Shown in pieces: positions 52,286 through 60,544 of a stretch of 64,000 nucleotides of DNA (the stretch's first letter is position 1; each line of letters begins with the position of its first letter). The DNA comes from Sinorhizobium sp. 6-70. Its GTDB lineage: Bacteria; Pseudomonadota; Alphaproteobacteria; Rhizobiales; Rhizobiaceae. The translations under genes were made by a program, and so were the position numbers. Location of the stretch: positions 19,295-83,294 of the forward strand of contig NZ_JASKLS010000016.1 of the NCBI RefSeq assembly GCF_030124375.1, in the 5' to 3' direction. Below the pieces are notes generated by a model that was not told where the DNA came from, ran no database searches, and saw only the letters and a program-made list of their open reading frames with translations.

Positions 52286-53089
52286 TTACTCCTTGCGGAA
52301 AAGCAGGCTGGCTCCCCAGCCGGTGATGACCGCCAGAAGCACGGCAAAGAGACCGTAGATCAGGGGCTGGTCGTGTGCTGCGCGCGTGATCGCCTGCTCG
52401 AGGCCGGTTTTGACGACCGTCAGCGGCAGCGCCTTCGCGGCGACGAAAAGGCCGTCGCGGAAAAGATAGGCGCGTACGACATGGACGCCATTCGGCACAT
52501 TGGCAGGCAGGCGCACCGACGCCCTGAACAGGCTGGAACTGATGAACCGCACGCCGCCCGGGTCGCGCTGGTAGACACCACTCGTCTCCCTGATCCGGCG
52601 GAAAGCGTTGCGGAACTCGCCGAGATTGCTGCCGTCGCCGACGAAGCCCAGCGGCACGAGACGCATGTGGTCGACGCCGATGCCCATGTTGCCCAGCTCG
52701 CCCGGCGGCGCGATCGTCTCGATGTCGCGCGTGCTCGACAGCGAATAGGATTCCGGCACCAGCTCGAAGGTCATCGAACGGGTGTTCACCCAGATGCCGA
52801 AGACGCGCTCCTTCCGGCGCACCGTGGCGTGTTCCTTGGGGCCCTCGAGCGTGACGATGATGCTGTACTTGCCTTGGGCGAGCAGCTTCTCGTCAAAGCC
52901 GTCGATGGCCCCGAAGATCGTCAGGTCCGCGCCACGAAAGTCGGAGGTGATGGAGATTTCGTCCGTCGAGATGCCGATCTCGAGCTTCTCCGAGAACTCC
53001 GAGAGCTCGTCTTCTCGAACCTGGGCCGCGGCCGGCGCCGCCAGCGCAAGGAGCAAGGAGACAAGACACAGGCGCGCGAGAGCAAACAT
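52286..53089 (-). CDS. TIGR02186 family protein
   Basis: The gene encodes 267 aa; the start overlaps the stop of the TauE/SafE gene (ATGA). There is a signal peptide (LARLCLVSLLLALAAPAAAQ), followed by an extracytoplasmic beta-rich domain with ISITSDFRGADLTIFGAIDG, KERVFGIWVNTRSMTFE, VRFISSSLFRASVRLPANVPNG and VRAYLFRDG. The C-terminal membrane helix is LIYGLFAVLLAVITGWGASLLF. The family occurs next to sulfite-exporter-like genes and is of unknown function; it may be a periplasmic partner for the exporter. Confidence 0.87.
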   Translation of the reverse strand: MFALARLCLVSLLLALAAPAAAQVREDELSEFSEKLEIGISTDEISITSDFRGADLTIFGAIDGFDEKLLAQGKYSIIVTLEGPKEHATVRRKERVFGIWVNTRSMTFELVPESYSLSSTRDIETIAPPGELGNMGIGVDHMRLVPLGFVGDGSNLGEFRNAFRRIRETSGVYQRDPGGVRFISSSLFRASVRLPANVPNGVHVVRAYLFRDGLFVAAKALPLTVVKTGLEQAITRAAHDQPLIYGLFAVLLAVITGWGASLLFRKE

Positions 53090-54015
53090 CAGAAGCCGAA
53101 CCCCGCGGAAACGACCGAATAGATATCTTTCGGCGGAATGATGAGTTCGATCGCCAACCGGATGCCGACGGCAAGCACGAGCAGGGCAAGCAACGCCCGC
53201 AACTGTTCGCCACGCAAGCGCTGGCCGACGCGAACGCCGTATTGCGCCCCGATGACGCCGGCGATCATCAACACGAAGGCAAGCACGATGTCGACGGTGT
53301 AGTTTGTCGATGCCTGGACGATCACGGTGTAAGCCGAGACGAAGACGATCTGGAAGAGCGAGGTTCCGACGACGACGCTCGTCGGAATGCGCAACAGGTA
53401 GATCATCGCCGGCACCATGATGAAGCCGCCGCCGACGCCCATGATCGAGGTCAGGATGCCGATGGCGAAACCGAGCGTGGCGACCGGAATGACGCTCAGA
53501 TAGATCTTCGATTTCTTGAAGCGCATCTTGAGCGGCAGGCCGTGGATCCAGTTGTGCTGCCCCGGCCGGCGGCGCGGCGTCGATTGGTTCTTCGCCGCCT
53601 TGCGCATCGCGCCGATGCTCTCCCAGAGCATCAGGCCGCCGACCGAGCCGAGCAGCACGACGTAAAGCAGCGAGATCACCAGGTCGAGCTGCCCCACGCG
53701 GCGCAGCAGCGAAAAAAGCCAGACGCCCAGCGTTGCGCCGACGAGGCCGCCGCAGAGCAGCACCGTGCCGAGCTTGATATCGATCGTACCGCGGCGGAAA
53801 TGCGTAATGGCACCGGAGATCGACGAGGCGACCACCTGGTTGGCGCCGGTCGCCACCGCCACCACCGGCGGAATGTTGTAGAAGATCAACAGCGGCGTGA
53901 TCAGGAAACCGCCGCCGACGCCGAACATGCCGGACAGAAATCCGACGGCCGCGCCCATGCCGAGAATGATGAGTATGTTCACCGACAACTCTGCAATGGG
54001 CAGATAGACCGTCAC
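53089..54015 (-). CDS. TauE/SafE family sulfite/organosulfonate exporter
   Basis: The gene encodes 308 aa from GTG 54015 (gaggttcggcc upstream); ATG 54069 is an in-frame alternative. It has eight helices in two repeats, each with a GVGGGF loop (GMFGVGGGFLITPLL and SIMGVGGGFIMVPA). It exports sulfite, sulfonates or related anions. The gene is coupled to the TIGR02186 gene. A cytosolic loop of about 40 residues (KNQSTPRRRPGQHNWIHGLPLK) separates the two halves. Confidence 0.9.
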   Translation of the reverse strand: MTVYLPIAELSVNILIILGMGAAVGFLSGMFGVGGGFLITPLLIFYNIPPVVAVATGANQVVASSISGAITHFRRGTIDIKLGTVLLCGGLVGATLGVWLFSLLRRVGQLDLVISLLYVVLLGSVGGLMLWESIGAMRKAAKNQSTPRRRPGQHNWIHGLPLKMRFKKSKIYLSVIPVATLGFAIGILTSIMGVGGGFIMVPAMIYLLRIPTSVVVGTSLFQIVFVSAYTVIVQASTNYTVDIVLAFVLMIAGVIGAQYGVRVGQRLRGEQLRALLALLVLAVGIRLAIELIIPPKDIYSVVSAGFGF

Positions 54016-54066
54016 GGCCGAACCTCGATACGACAAAGGCCCGCGACGCGGGCGGAATTGCGACTC

Positions 54067-54101
54067 CACAATCCCTAACCGGAATCGATTGAGGAATTGT
54101 G
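54067..54101. repeat. Decayed palindrome upstream of tauE-like gene
   Basis: The arms cacaatccct and gaggaattgtg pair with mismatches around taaccggaatcgatt. It resembles the second half of the family A elements and could also be an operator, as it lies 52 bases upstream of the exporter start. Confidence 0.4.
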
Positions 54102-54342
54102 CAATGCCTAAACTTATTCCTGCACGTATCCGGAGAGACGCGCGGCGCGACGTTCAAAGTGGCAAGTGATTTACCACGAGCGGGGATGTATGGCGGACCG
54201 CCCCTCGGCGACGAGGAACAAGCGGCAATTCCTCATGCGCCCCAGGGCCGGAGCTGTCAACCTTTTCAGGCACATGACCCCAGACTTTGCCCCTGAACCG
54301 TGTTGCGCCGATCTGCGGCTTTATTGCGGCGGCGGCTGAAGC
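54102..54342. other. Intergenic region without convincing gene
   Basis: No ORF with a ribosome site is seen. A 65-codon ORF at 54099-54296 has poor composition and is probably spurious. Confidence 0.5.
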
Positions 54343-54367
54343 AGAGCATGCTCGCGCGGCGCTGTAG
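54343..54367. repeat. Remnant of family A palindrome
   Basis: The sequence gcagagcatgctcgcgcggcgctgtag retains the cgcgcggcgctgtag end of the family A hairpin. Confidence 0.5.
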
Positions 54368-54420
54368 ATCATTTCGTTGTTTTATTGAAACAGTGAACCG
54401 ATCCAGGTCTTTGAAGAATG

Positions 54421-54523
54421 CAATTCCGGAACGGAGAACCGCTGCACACTTTTCCTGGAATTGCTCTTCGAAACGACGCAATCCCGGACGGAAAACCGCT
54501 GCACACTTTTCCTGGAATTGCTT
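54421..54523. repeat. Two tandem RIME-like elements downstream of podJ
   Basis: The unit caattccggaacggagaaccgctgcacacttttcctggaattgc is followed, after a 12-base gap, by caatcccggacggaaaaccgctgcacacttttcctggaattgc. The cores (gcacacttttcct) match the second part of the RIME-like elements at 24603 and 31333. The distal unit ends at the podJ stop codon. Confidence 0.85.
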
Positions 54524-57500
54524 AGGAGTTCCGCTTCAGGAGTTCCTTGACCAGTGCGTCGGTGATCTCTCCGGTCGGTTCCTGGCCGACGGATTTCTGG
54601 AAGGCCTTGATGGCGGTAATGGTTTTCTTGCCCAGGTGCCCGTCCGGTTGGCCGGCGTCGAAACCGTTGTTGTTGAGAATCGCCTGGATATTGCGCACGG
54701 CCTTGGTCATGTCGACCGTGGCTGTCTTCGTCGACGGACCGACCCACGCGTCGGGGATATCGACGGTGTTCGCCTTGGCGTCGACCGGCTGGGCTTTCCA
54801 TGCGTCGGCTTTGGCCATGCCGCTGGCCAGTTGTTCGGGCTGCATTGCCTTGGCAATCTCGTCGCGCTTTTCACCGGCATCCTTGTCGCCGTCACGAGCC
54901 GCAATCGAGAACCACTTGTAGGATTCTTCCAGGTCCTGCTTGACGCCATTACCGCGCGCATACAGCACCGCGAGGTTGAACTGACTGTCGCGAACGCCGA
55001 GGCTCGCCGCCTTTTCGAACAATTTGGCGGCTTCGGCGAAATCCGGAGCCCCGTCGCGGCCGCTGGCGAGCATGACCGCGAGGTTGTGGGTCGCGCTGGC
55101 GTTGCCTGCGGCGGCAGCTTTGAGATAAAGCGTCTTCGCCTTGACGGGGTCGCGCGCCACGCCTGACCCTTTTTCATAAAGATTGGCGAGCCGGTATTCG
55201 GCCGGGATCACGCCGGCATCCGCCGCGCGCTGATACCATTTCAGAGCTTCCGCGGGATCTTCCTTGACGCCTCGGCCTTCGGTGAAGCGTGTGCCGATCT
55301 CGTAGAAAGCCAGAGGGTCGCCACCCTTGGCGGCCGTGACAAGAGCTGGCGGACCAAAGCCTTCGGGCAGGACTATGTCGCCGGCCTTGGCGATCGGCTC
55401 GAATGTCGCCGCTTTGGCGGTCACGGCAGGAGCGACCTGAAACGTCGATGCGCTCGCCTGTGCCGGTTCGCTTGCCGGATGCAGCAAGGGCGCGTGGCTG
55501 CTGTCGGCAGTTGCGGTCTCAGCCGCAGCCTTCGCCGCCGGAGCCGTATTCGTGGCGGCCGCCATTGCGGCGGGCGTCGCGTTTGCCGCCGGCGTCTCTG
55601 CCGGTGTCTCTGCTACAGGGGCAGAGGCCGTTTCCGTCAGACGGTCGTCCACGGCCTTCGCTTCTGACACTTCAGGAACCGCCTTCTGCTCGATCACCAC
55701 TGCCGGCTGGATTTCGGACATGTCCTTGCCCTTGAGGACGGTGCTGACGAGCGGATAGGACATGATCGCCAGGAGCACCGCGCCGACGGCCATCAGGATC
55801 GGACGGCGATGACGGGCAAAGGCGCCGACACCGGACGAACCGCTACCATCCTTCACACCGTTCAGCGTGTCGGCCTCCTCGATCGCCAATTGTGCTGCAC
55901 GGCGCGCGGCAGCGATGAAATCGGCCTTGTCGCCCTCGAAGGCTGGCTGGCCGCCGCGGCTCATCTGACCGGCGCGGACGCGCTCAAGGATTTTCTTCAC
56001 GTCCGGCGCGCCGGAGCCGGGCTCGAGCAACTGGTTGGCATCTTCGGGGGCGAGCATCTCGGACGGGTCGATCGATGGAGCGGGTTCGACCACCTGCCGC
56101 ACACGCTCGGGCATCGCCGCAGTTCGTTTCCCGGTGAGGCGACGGGTCAACCCGGCGAGCAATCCCGTCCGGGCGCTAGGCGCCGGCTCCCGAACCTCGT
56201 CCTTTTCGACCGTCGAAGGCGCCTCGGCAACCACAAGATCATCGGTGGTGGCGGAGGCTGGCACGGCGGCAACCGCCTCGTCCTCCGCCTGCAGCACCCG
56301 GACATTCCGCTCAATGTCGTCGTCGCGCTCGTCGAGATCGGCACGCCCGAATGGGTTGCCGAATTCCGGCTGCGCGGCCCTCGGCATCGCGGGGATGTCG
56401 CGTGTTATCGCTGCGTCGGGCCGCAGCGTGGCCACGACAGGCGCGCGGTCTTCGAGCAGTTCCAGCTTCTCGGCAATCTGAACAAGGGTTTCATGCAGAG
56501 CTTCGAACGTCTGCGCCGTGCGTTCGTTGGTCGAACGGCTGAGGTCCTCAAGCGTCCTCAGATCCTCGGCGAGCGCCGAGATTGCCGCCATGTCGCCGCC
56601 GGCATGCATCGGGCCATTCTTGGTAAAGGCCTCCATGACGGCTTCGGCCGCCTGGCGGGCTGCTTCGATAATATATTCGTCGCTGGTTTCCAGATAGTCT
56701 TCAAGCGCGCTCATCCGGCTTTCGAAATCCACCGGAGCCGCACCGGCCTCGACGCGCGGCTGGCTGATCAACGTCGACAGGTTGGCAATCTGGGACTCAA
56801 GGTTGCGCAGCGCTTCGCGGTCGTCGAACGGAGCGGCATGCGTCTCTTCCAGGCGTTGCGCGATATCCGCGAGACGGTCTTCCAGACGCGAGAAGCGGTG
56901 GTCCGCCACGGGTTGCTCCCCGTGCACGCCGAGGTCGTCGATGCGGCGCGCGAGATAATCGAGACGCTCCGCCAGAGCTGCGTTGACGCTGCCCTGGTCC
57001 AGAGCCTCGATTCGCTGGGAAATGTCGGCGAGATAGTCAGCCAGTTCCGCTTGCGCATTTTTCTGGTTGCTTTCGAGCAGCATCGAGAGTTCGTCGAGGC
57101 GCTCCTCAAGCCGCGCGGCCGCCTTCTCGCTCGACAGTTCTTCGATGCGCGCCGTCAGGGCTTCGATGCGCGTGCCGAGTCCGGCCTCGACCGGACGAGC
57201 GACGTCGTCGATCTGGCGCGAGAGATCGCCAAGCCGACCTTCGAGCCGGCTGACGAAAGCATTGTCGAAGTCCGCCGCACTGCGGCTGCTGACGGCGATT
57301 GCCCGGCTGATTTCATCGAACCGTGCGTCAAAATCGGCAAGCTGCGAAACGAGGCGGCCGTCATCCGGCTGTATCTGTCGCCCCAAGAGCTCGATCGCAT
57401 CGGCGATCGCGAGCAGCTTTTGCTCCTGTATGTCGAAGGCCGCTCCGTTATTCAGGGCGCCGATTTGCGACTTGATGTCATCGAGCCTGTAGGCGAGTGC

Positions 57501-58208
57501 CACGAGTTCGTCGTCACGGTTCCGGTCAAAGGCGTTCAGGCGGTCCTCGACGCCGCCCCAGCGGTCTTCCAGACGGCGGATGCCGTCTTCGCGCGCCAGG
57601 CCGTCGATCAGCGCCCTGAGGCCATCGAATTCGACGCGCAGCGCGTCCGCCTGAGCGGGCGACGCCTGCCGGGCGAGTTGATGGATACTGTCCGCCAGGC
57701 GCTGCATATCTGCCCGAATGTCCTCGGGGAAAAGACGATCCTGCGCCTCGGCCTTGATCCCGCGGATTTCCGATCTGAGAGCACTCAGTTCGCGAACGAG
57801 CCCGTCGCTGATGTCGCGCTTCAGTTCCTGCCTCAGACCGACCAGCGCCTCGGCTATGTCGGCCGCAGCCGATGTTGGTCGCGCCGGTCCGACCTGCGGT
57901 CGTGCCTCCTCGTGGAGGCGGCTTGACGCAAAACGGTCGGCCTCTCGCGCCGCCACGCGTTCGCGCAGCGACGTTCGCTCGCGGCTGGCGCTCAAAGCGC
58001 GCTGGCGCTGCAGAATTTCGGAGACAGCGTCGCTGGTCGTCGTCGAGCGCTCGGTCTGGCGGTGCTGGGCCTCGCGCCCCGCCCCGCTCATCAAGCCCTC
58101 GATGCGCGCCTCGAGTCCCTCGATCGTGCGGTTCAGGGCATCAAGAGACGGCCTGTCGCCGTAGGACGGGATGCTTGCGCGCTGAGGATTGGATCGCGAT
58201 CCGTTCAT
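54522..58208 (-). CDS. podJ: PodJ-type polar organiser with SEL1 repeats and peptidoglycan-binding domain
   Basis: The gene encodes 1228 aa from ATG 58208 (MNGSRSNPQRA). Residues 1-640 form long coiled coils, with repeated LEDRLADIAQRLEE-like segments. A disordered, proline-rich stretch follows, then one membrane helix (about 800-822, ILMAVGAVLLAIMSYPLVSTVL), an Ala/Pro/Thr-rich periplasmic linker, and four SEL1 repeats (LKWYQRAADAGVIPAEYRLA onward). The C-terminal PG-binding domain is VRNIQAILNNNGFDAGQPDGHLGKKTITAIKAFQ. This is the architecture of PodJ, which marks the new pole and organises division and pole-located structures. S. meliloti PodJ1 is of similar length. Confidence 0.9.
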   Translation of the reverse strand: MNGSRSNPQRASIPSYGDRPSLDALNRTIEGLEARIEGLMSGAGREAQHRQTERSTTTSDAVSEILQRQRALSASRERTSLRERVAAREADRFASSRLHEEARPQVGPARPTSAAADIAEALVGLRQELKRDISDGLVRELSALRSEIRGIKAEAQDRLFPEDIRADMQRLADSIHQLARQASPAQADALRVEFDGLRALIDGLAREDGIRRLEDRWGGVEDRLNAFDRNRDDELVALAYRLDDIKSQIGALNNGAAFDIQEQKLLAIADAIELLGRQIQPDDGRLVSQLADFDARFDEISRAIAVSSRSAADFDNAFVSRLEGRLGDLSRQIDDVARPVEAGLGTRIEALTARIEELSSEKAAARLEERLDELSMLLESNQKNAQAELADYLADISQRIEALDQGSVNAALAERLDYLARRIDDLGVHGEQPVADHRFSRLEDRLADIAQRLEETHAAPFDDREALRNLESQIANLSTLISQPRVEAGAAPVDFESRMSALEDYLETSDEYIIEAARQAAEAVMEAFTKNGPMHAGGDMAAISALAEDLRTLEDLSRSTNERTAQTFEALHETLVQIAEKLELLEDRAPVVATLRPDAAITRDIPAMPRAAQPEFGNPFGRADLDERDDDIERNVRVLQAEDEAVAAVPASATTDDLVVAEAPSTVEKDEVREPAPSARTGLLAGLTRRLTGKRTAAMPERVRQVVEPAPSIDPSEMLAPEDANQLLEPGSGAPDVKKILERVRAGQMSRGGQPAFEGDKADFIAAARRAAQLAIEEADTLNGVKDGSGSSGVGAFARHRRPILMAVGAVLLAIMSYPLVSTVLKGKDMSEIQPAVVIEQKAVPEVSEAKAVDDRLTETASAPVAETPAETPAANATPAAMAAATNTAPAAKAAAETATADSSHAPLLHPASEPAQASASTFQVAPAVTAKAATFEPIAKAGDIVLPEGFGPPALVTAAKGGDPLAFYEIGTRFTEGRGVKEDPAEALKWYQRAADAGVIPAEYRLANLYEKGSGVARDPVKAKTLYLKAAAAGNASATHNLAVMLASGRDGAPDFAEAAKLFEKAASLGVRDSQFNLAVLYARGNGVKQDLEESYKWFSIAARDGDKDAGEKRDEIAKAMQPEQLASGMAKADAWKAQPVDAKANTVDIPDAWVGPSTKTATVDMTKAVRNIQAILNNNGFDAGQPDGHLGKKTITAIKAFQKSVGQEPTGEITDALVKELLKRNS

Positions 58209-58634
58209 TGTCTCTTCGCCCCTGTCGTTGACCATCACCGAAAGCCGCGACGGGAAGAGCCAGGCTCACAGTCGGCGGCACGATCGATGCGATCAAAGCA
58301 ACAACAACGCGAGGACGGGACCGGTTGCAGCTTTGACCATCTCACCACCCACAATTCATTAAACGTGGTAAATAAGCAGTTAATCAGCCTCAAGTTTTTA
58401 ATGTTTTGTCAGGAACACGGCCTTTGCGCCCGCTCGGGCGCGGGGATTTCCCTTCATGGCGGCACGACTGCGAAACTTTCGAGACATTCGCTTTTTGACG
58501 TTTACGCAAACGTCAAAGTTTTGTAGCATCTTGCCGACGATGCGAGACCGCGCCCAGCGGTGTACGCTCAAAGCATTGAGAATCGGGCGCCTGCACCCGG
58601 CGCGTGCCCGAAGGGAGATAAAGGCGAGGAACGA
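58209..58634. other. Divergent intergenic region between podJ and the beta-oxidation operon
   Basis: These 426 bases contain an AT-rich patch (58355-58412, with several TTAA tetramers), and the perfect palindrome described separately. No ORF with a good ribosome site is seen. Both promoters should lie here. Confidence 0.6.
58494..58517. promoter_or_regulatory. Perfect 10-4-10 palindrome, candidate fatty-acid/branched-chain catabolism operator
   Basis: tttgacgttt-acgc-aaacgtcaaa is fully symmetric apart from its centre. It lies 118 bases upstream of the acyl-CoA dehydrogenase start. The core tgacgtttacg resembles, from memory, MerR-family LiuR sites (TTnACGTnnACGTnAA) that control acyl-CoA degradation genes. 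No regulator gene is in the window. Confidence 0.55.
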
Positions 58635-60431
58635 ATGCCCATCTACAAGGCCCCGGTCGACGACACCCTGTTCATCCTCAACGACGTGCTTGGCATCGAG
58701 CGCTATAACAACCTGCCGGGCTTTGCCGATGCGACCCCCGACATGGTTGCGGCAATCGTCGGCGAGGCTGCCAAACTTGCGGAAGAGGCTCTCTTCCCGA
58801 TCAACCTCACCGGCGACCAGGAGGGCTGCACGCGCCACGACGACGGTTCCGTTACCGTGCCGAAGGGCTTCAAGCAGGCATTTGACCTCTATCGCGGAGG
58901 CGGCTGGCTCGGCCTTGCGGCGCCGGAAGAATTCGGCGGCCAGGGTCTGCCCTATACGCTCCACACGGCCGTCGGCGAATTCATGTCTGCCGCCAACATG
59001 TCGCTGATGATGTATCCGGGCCTGACGCAGGGTGCGATCGCCGCCATTCTTGTGCACGGCTCCGACGAGCAGAAACGGACATATTTGCCGAAGATGGTCG
59101 ACGGCACCTGGACCGGTACGATGAACCTGACCGAGCCGCATTGCGGTACCGACCTCGGCCTCCTGCGCACCAAGGCCGTGCCGAACGGCGACGGCTCCTA
59201 CAGGATTTCCGGCCAGAAAATCTTCATCTCCGCCGGCGAGCACGACATGTCCGAGAACATCATCCATCTGGTGCTCGCCCGCATCGAGGGGGCACCAGAT
59301 GGAGTCAAGGGCATCTCACTCTTCATCGTGCCGAAGTTCAGGCTCAACGACAGCGGCGAACCCGAAGGCCGCAACGGCGTCTCCTGCGGCGCGATCGAAG
59401 AGAAGATGGGCATTCATGGCAACGCCACCTGCGTCATGAACTACGACGAGGCGACCGGCTATCTGATCGGCGCGGAGAACAAGGGTCTCAGCGCCATGTT
59501 CGTGATGATGAACGAGGCCCGTCTTGCCGTCGGCATGCAAGGGCTGGCGATCGCGGAGGTCGCCTATCAGAATGCGGCCAACTACGCCCGCGAGCGCCTC
59601 CAGGGCCGCTCGCTTTCCGGCCCGAAGGCGCCGGACAAGCAGGCCGATCCGATCATCGTCCACCCGGACGTGCGCCGTGCGCTGATGACGATCAAGGCGT
59701 TCAACGAAGGCGGCCGCGCCTTCACGCTCTGGACGGCGCTGAAATCCGACATCGCCCACCGCTCCGACAGCGAAGAGGACCGCCAGACCGCCGACGATAT
59801 TCTCGGCCTGATGACCCCGATCCTCAAGGGCGTGTTGACCGATCGGGGCTTCGACCACACGGTCATGGCGCAGCAGGTCTTCGGTGGTCACGGCTATATC
59901 GAAGAGCACGGCATGAGCCAGTACGTGCGCGATGCCCGCATCGCCATGATCTATGAGGGTGCCAACGGCATCCAGGCGCTCGACCTCGTCGGCCGCAAGC
60001 TGGCGACGAACGGCGGCCGCGCCGTGATGGCGCTCTTCAAGGAAATCGGCGATTTCTGCGAGGAAAACCGCAGCGACGAGAAGCTGTCGGGCTACACCAA
60101 GGCGCTGAAGAAGGGGCTGAACGATCTGCAGGCGGCAACCATGTGGTTCATGCAGAACGCCATGGCGAAGCCCGACAATGCCGGTGCCGGCTCGACCGAC
60201 TACATGCATCTCTTCGGCCTTGTCGTCCTCGGCTACATGTGGGCCAGGATCGCCAAGACGGCGGAGGAAAAGCTCGCCGCTGGCGAAACCGAACGCGCGG
60301 ATTATTTGAAGAGCAAGCTGATCACGGCAAGGTTCTTCATGGAGCGTATCATGCCCGAAACGGCGCTGCGGAAGGCCCGCATCGAAACCGGCGCCGACAC
60401 GCTGATGGCGCTGGACGCAGCGGCGTTCTGA
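58635..60431 (+). CDS. Acyl-CoA dehydrogenase (FadE-like, with extended C-terminal domain)
   Basis: The gene encodes 598 aa from ATG 58635 (gaggaacga upstream; the frame is open 25 codons earlier). It starts MPIYKAPVDDTLFILNDVLG, as in the large AidB/FadE branch. FAD/substrate motifs are GTWTGTMNLTEPHCGTDLGLLRTKA and ISAGEHD. The active-site Glu is in IYEGANGIQALDL. The C-terminal region (from about 470) matches the acyl-CoA dehydrogenase C-terminal-domain family. It forms the first double bond in acyl-CoA degradation and is the first gene of a three-gene beta-oxidation operon. Confidence 0.93.
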   Translation: MPIYKAPVDDTLFILNDVLGIERYNNLPGFADATPDMVAAIVGEAAKLAEEALFPINLTGDQEGCTRHDDGSVTVPKGFKQAFDLYRGGGWLGLAAPEEFGGQGLPYTLHTAVGEFMSAANMSLMMYPGLTQGAIAAILVHGSDEQKRTYLPKMVDGTWTGTMNLTEPHCGTDLGLLRTKAVPNGDGSYRISGQKIFISAGEHDMSENIIHLVLARIEGAPDGVKGISLFIVPKFRLNDSGEPEGRNGVSCGAIEEKMGIHGNATCVMNYDEATGYLIGAENKGLSAMFVMMNEARLAVGMQGLAIAEVAYQNAANYARERLQGRSLSGPKAPDKQADPIIVHPDVRRALMTIKAFNEGGRAFTLWTALKSDIAHRSDSEEDRQTADDILGLMTPILKGVLTDRGFDHTVMAQQVFGGHGYIEEHGMSQYVRDARIAMIYEGANGIQALDLVGRKLATNGGRAVMALFKEIGDFCEENRSDEKLSGYTKALKKGLNDLQAATMWFMQNAMAKPDNAGAGSTDYMHLFGLVVLGYMWARIAKTAEEKLAAGETERADYLKSKLITARFFMERIMPETALRKARIETGADTLMALDAAAF

Positions 60432-60437
60432 TTTCAC

Positions 60438-60470
60438 ACTCGGAGCAGGATGAGGGAAAGCGCGAAGGCG
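60438..60470. repeat. Possible decayed RIME-like fragment
   Basis: cactcggagcaggatgaggg aligns with the end of the RIME-like elements read in reverse (agagcgggatgagg). It lies between the dehydrogenase and thiolase genes. The match is short and only suggestive. Confidence 0.35.
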
Positions 60471-60544
60471 GCGGCTTCGGCAAGCATCCGCTCCAATGCA
60501 TTAAGTGCGGCTCGAAGCGATGCCGCCCAAAGGGAGATCAAGAG

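Noticed and set aside
53092..54157. Upstream extension of the TIGR02186 frame
   Set aside because: Runs over the TauE/SafE gene in a different frame; the signal peptide and ATGA overlap fix the start at 53089.
55809..57926. 705-codon ORF antisense to podJ
   Set aside because: Antisense shadow of coiled-coil codons; no motif or ribosome site.
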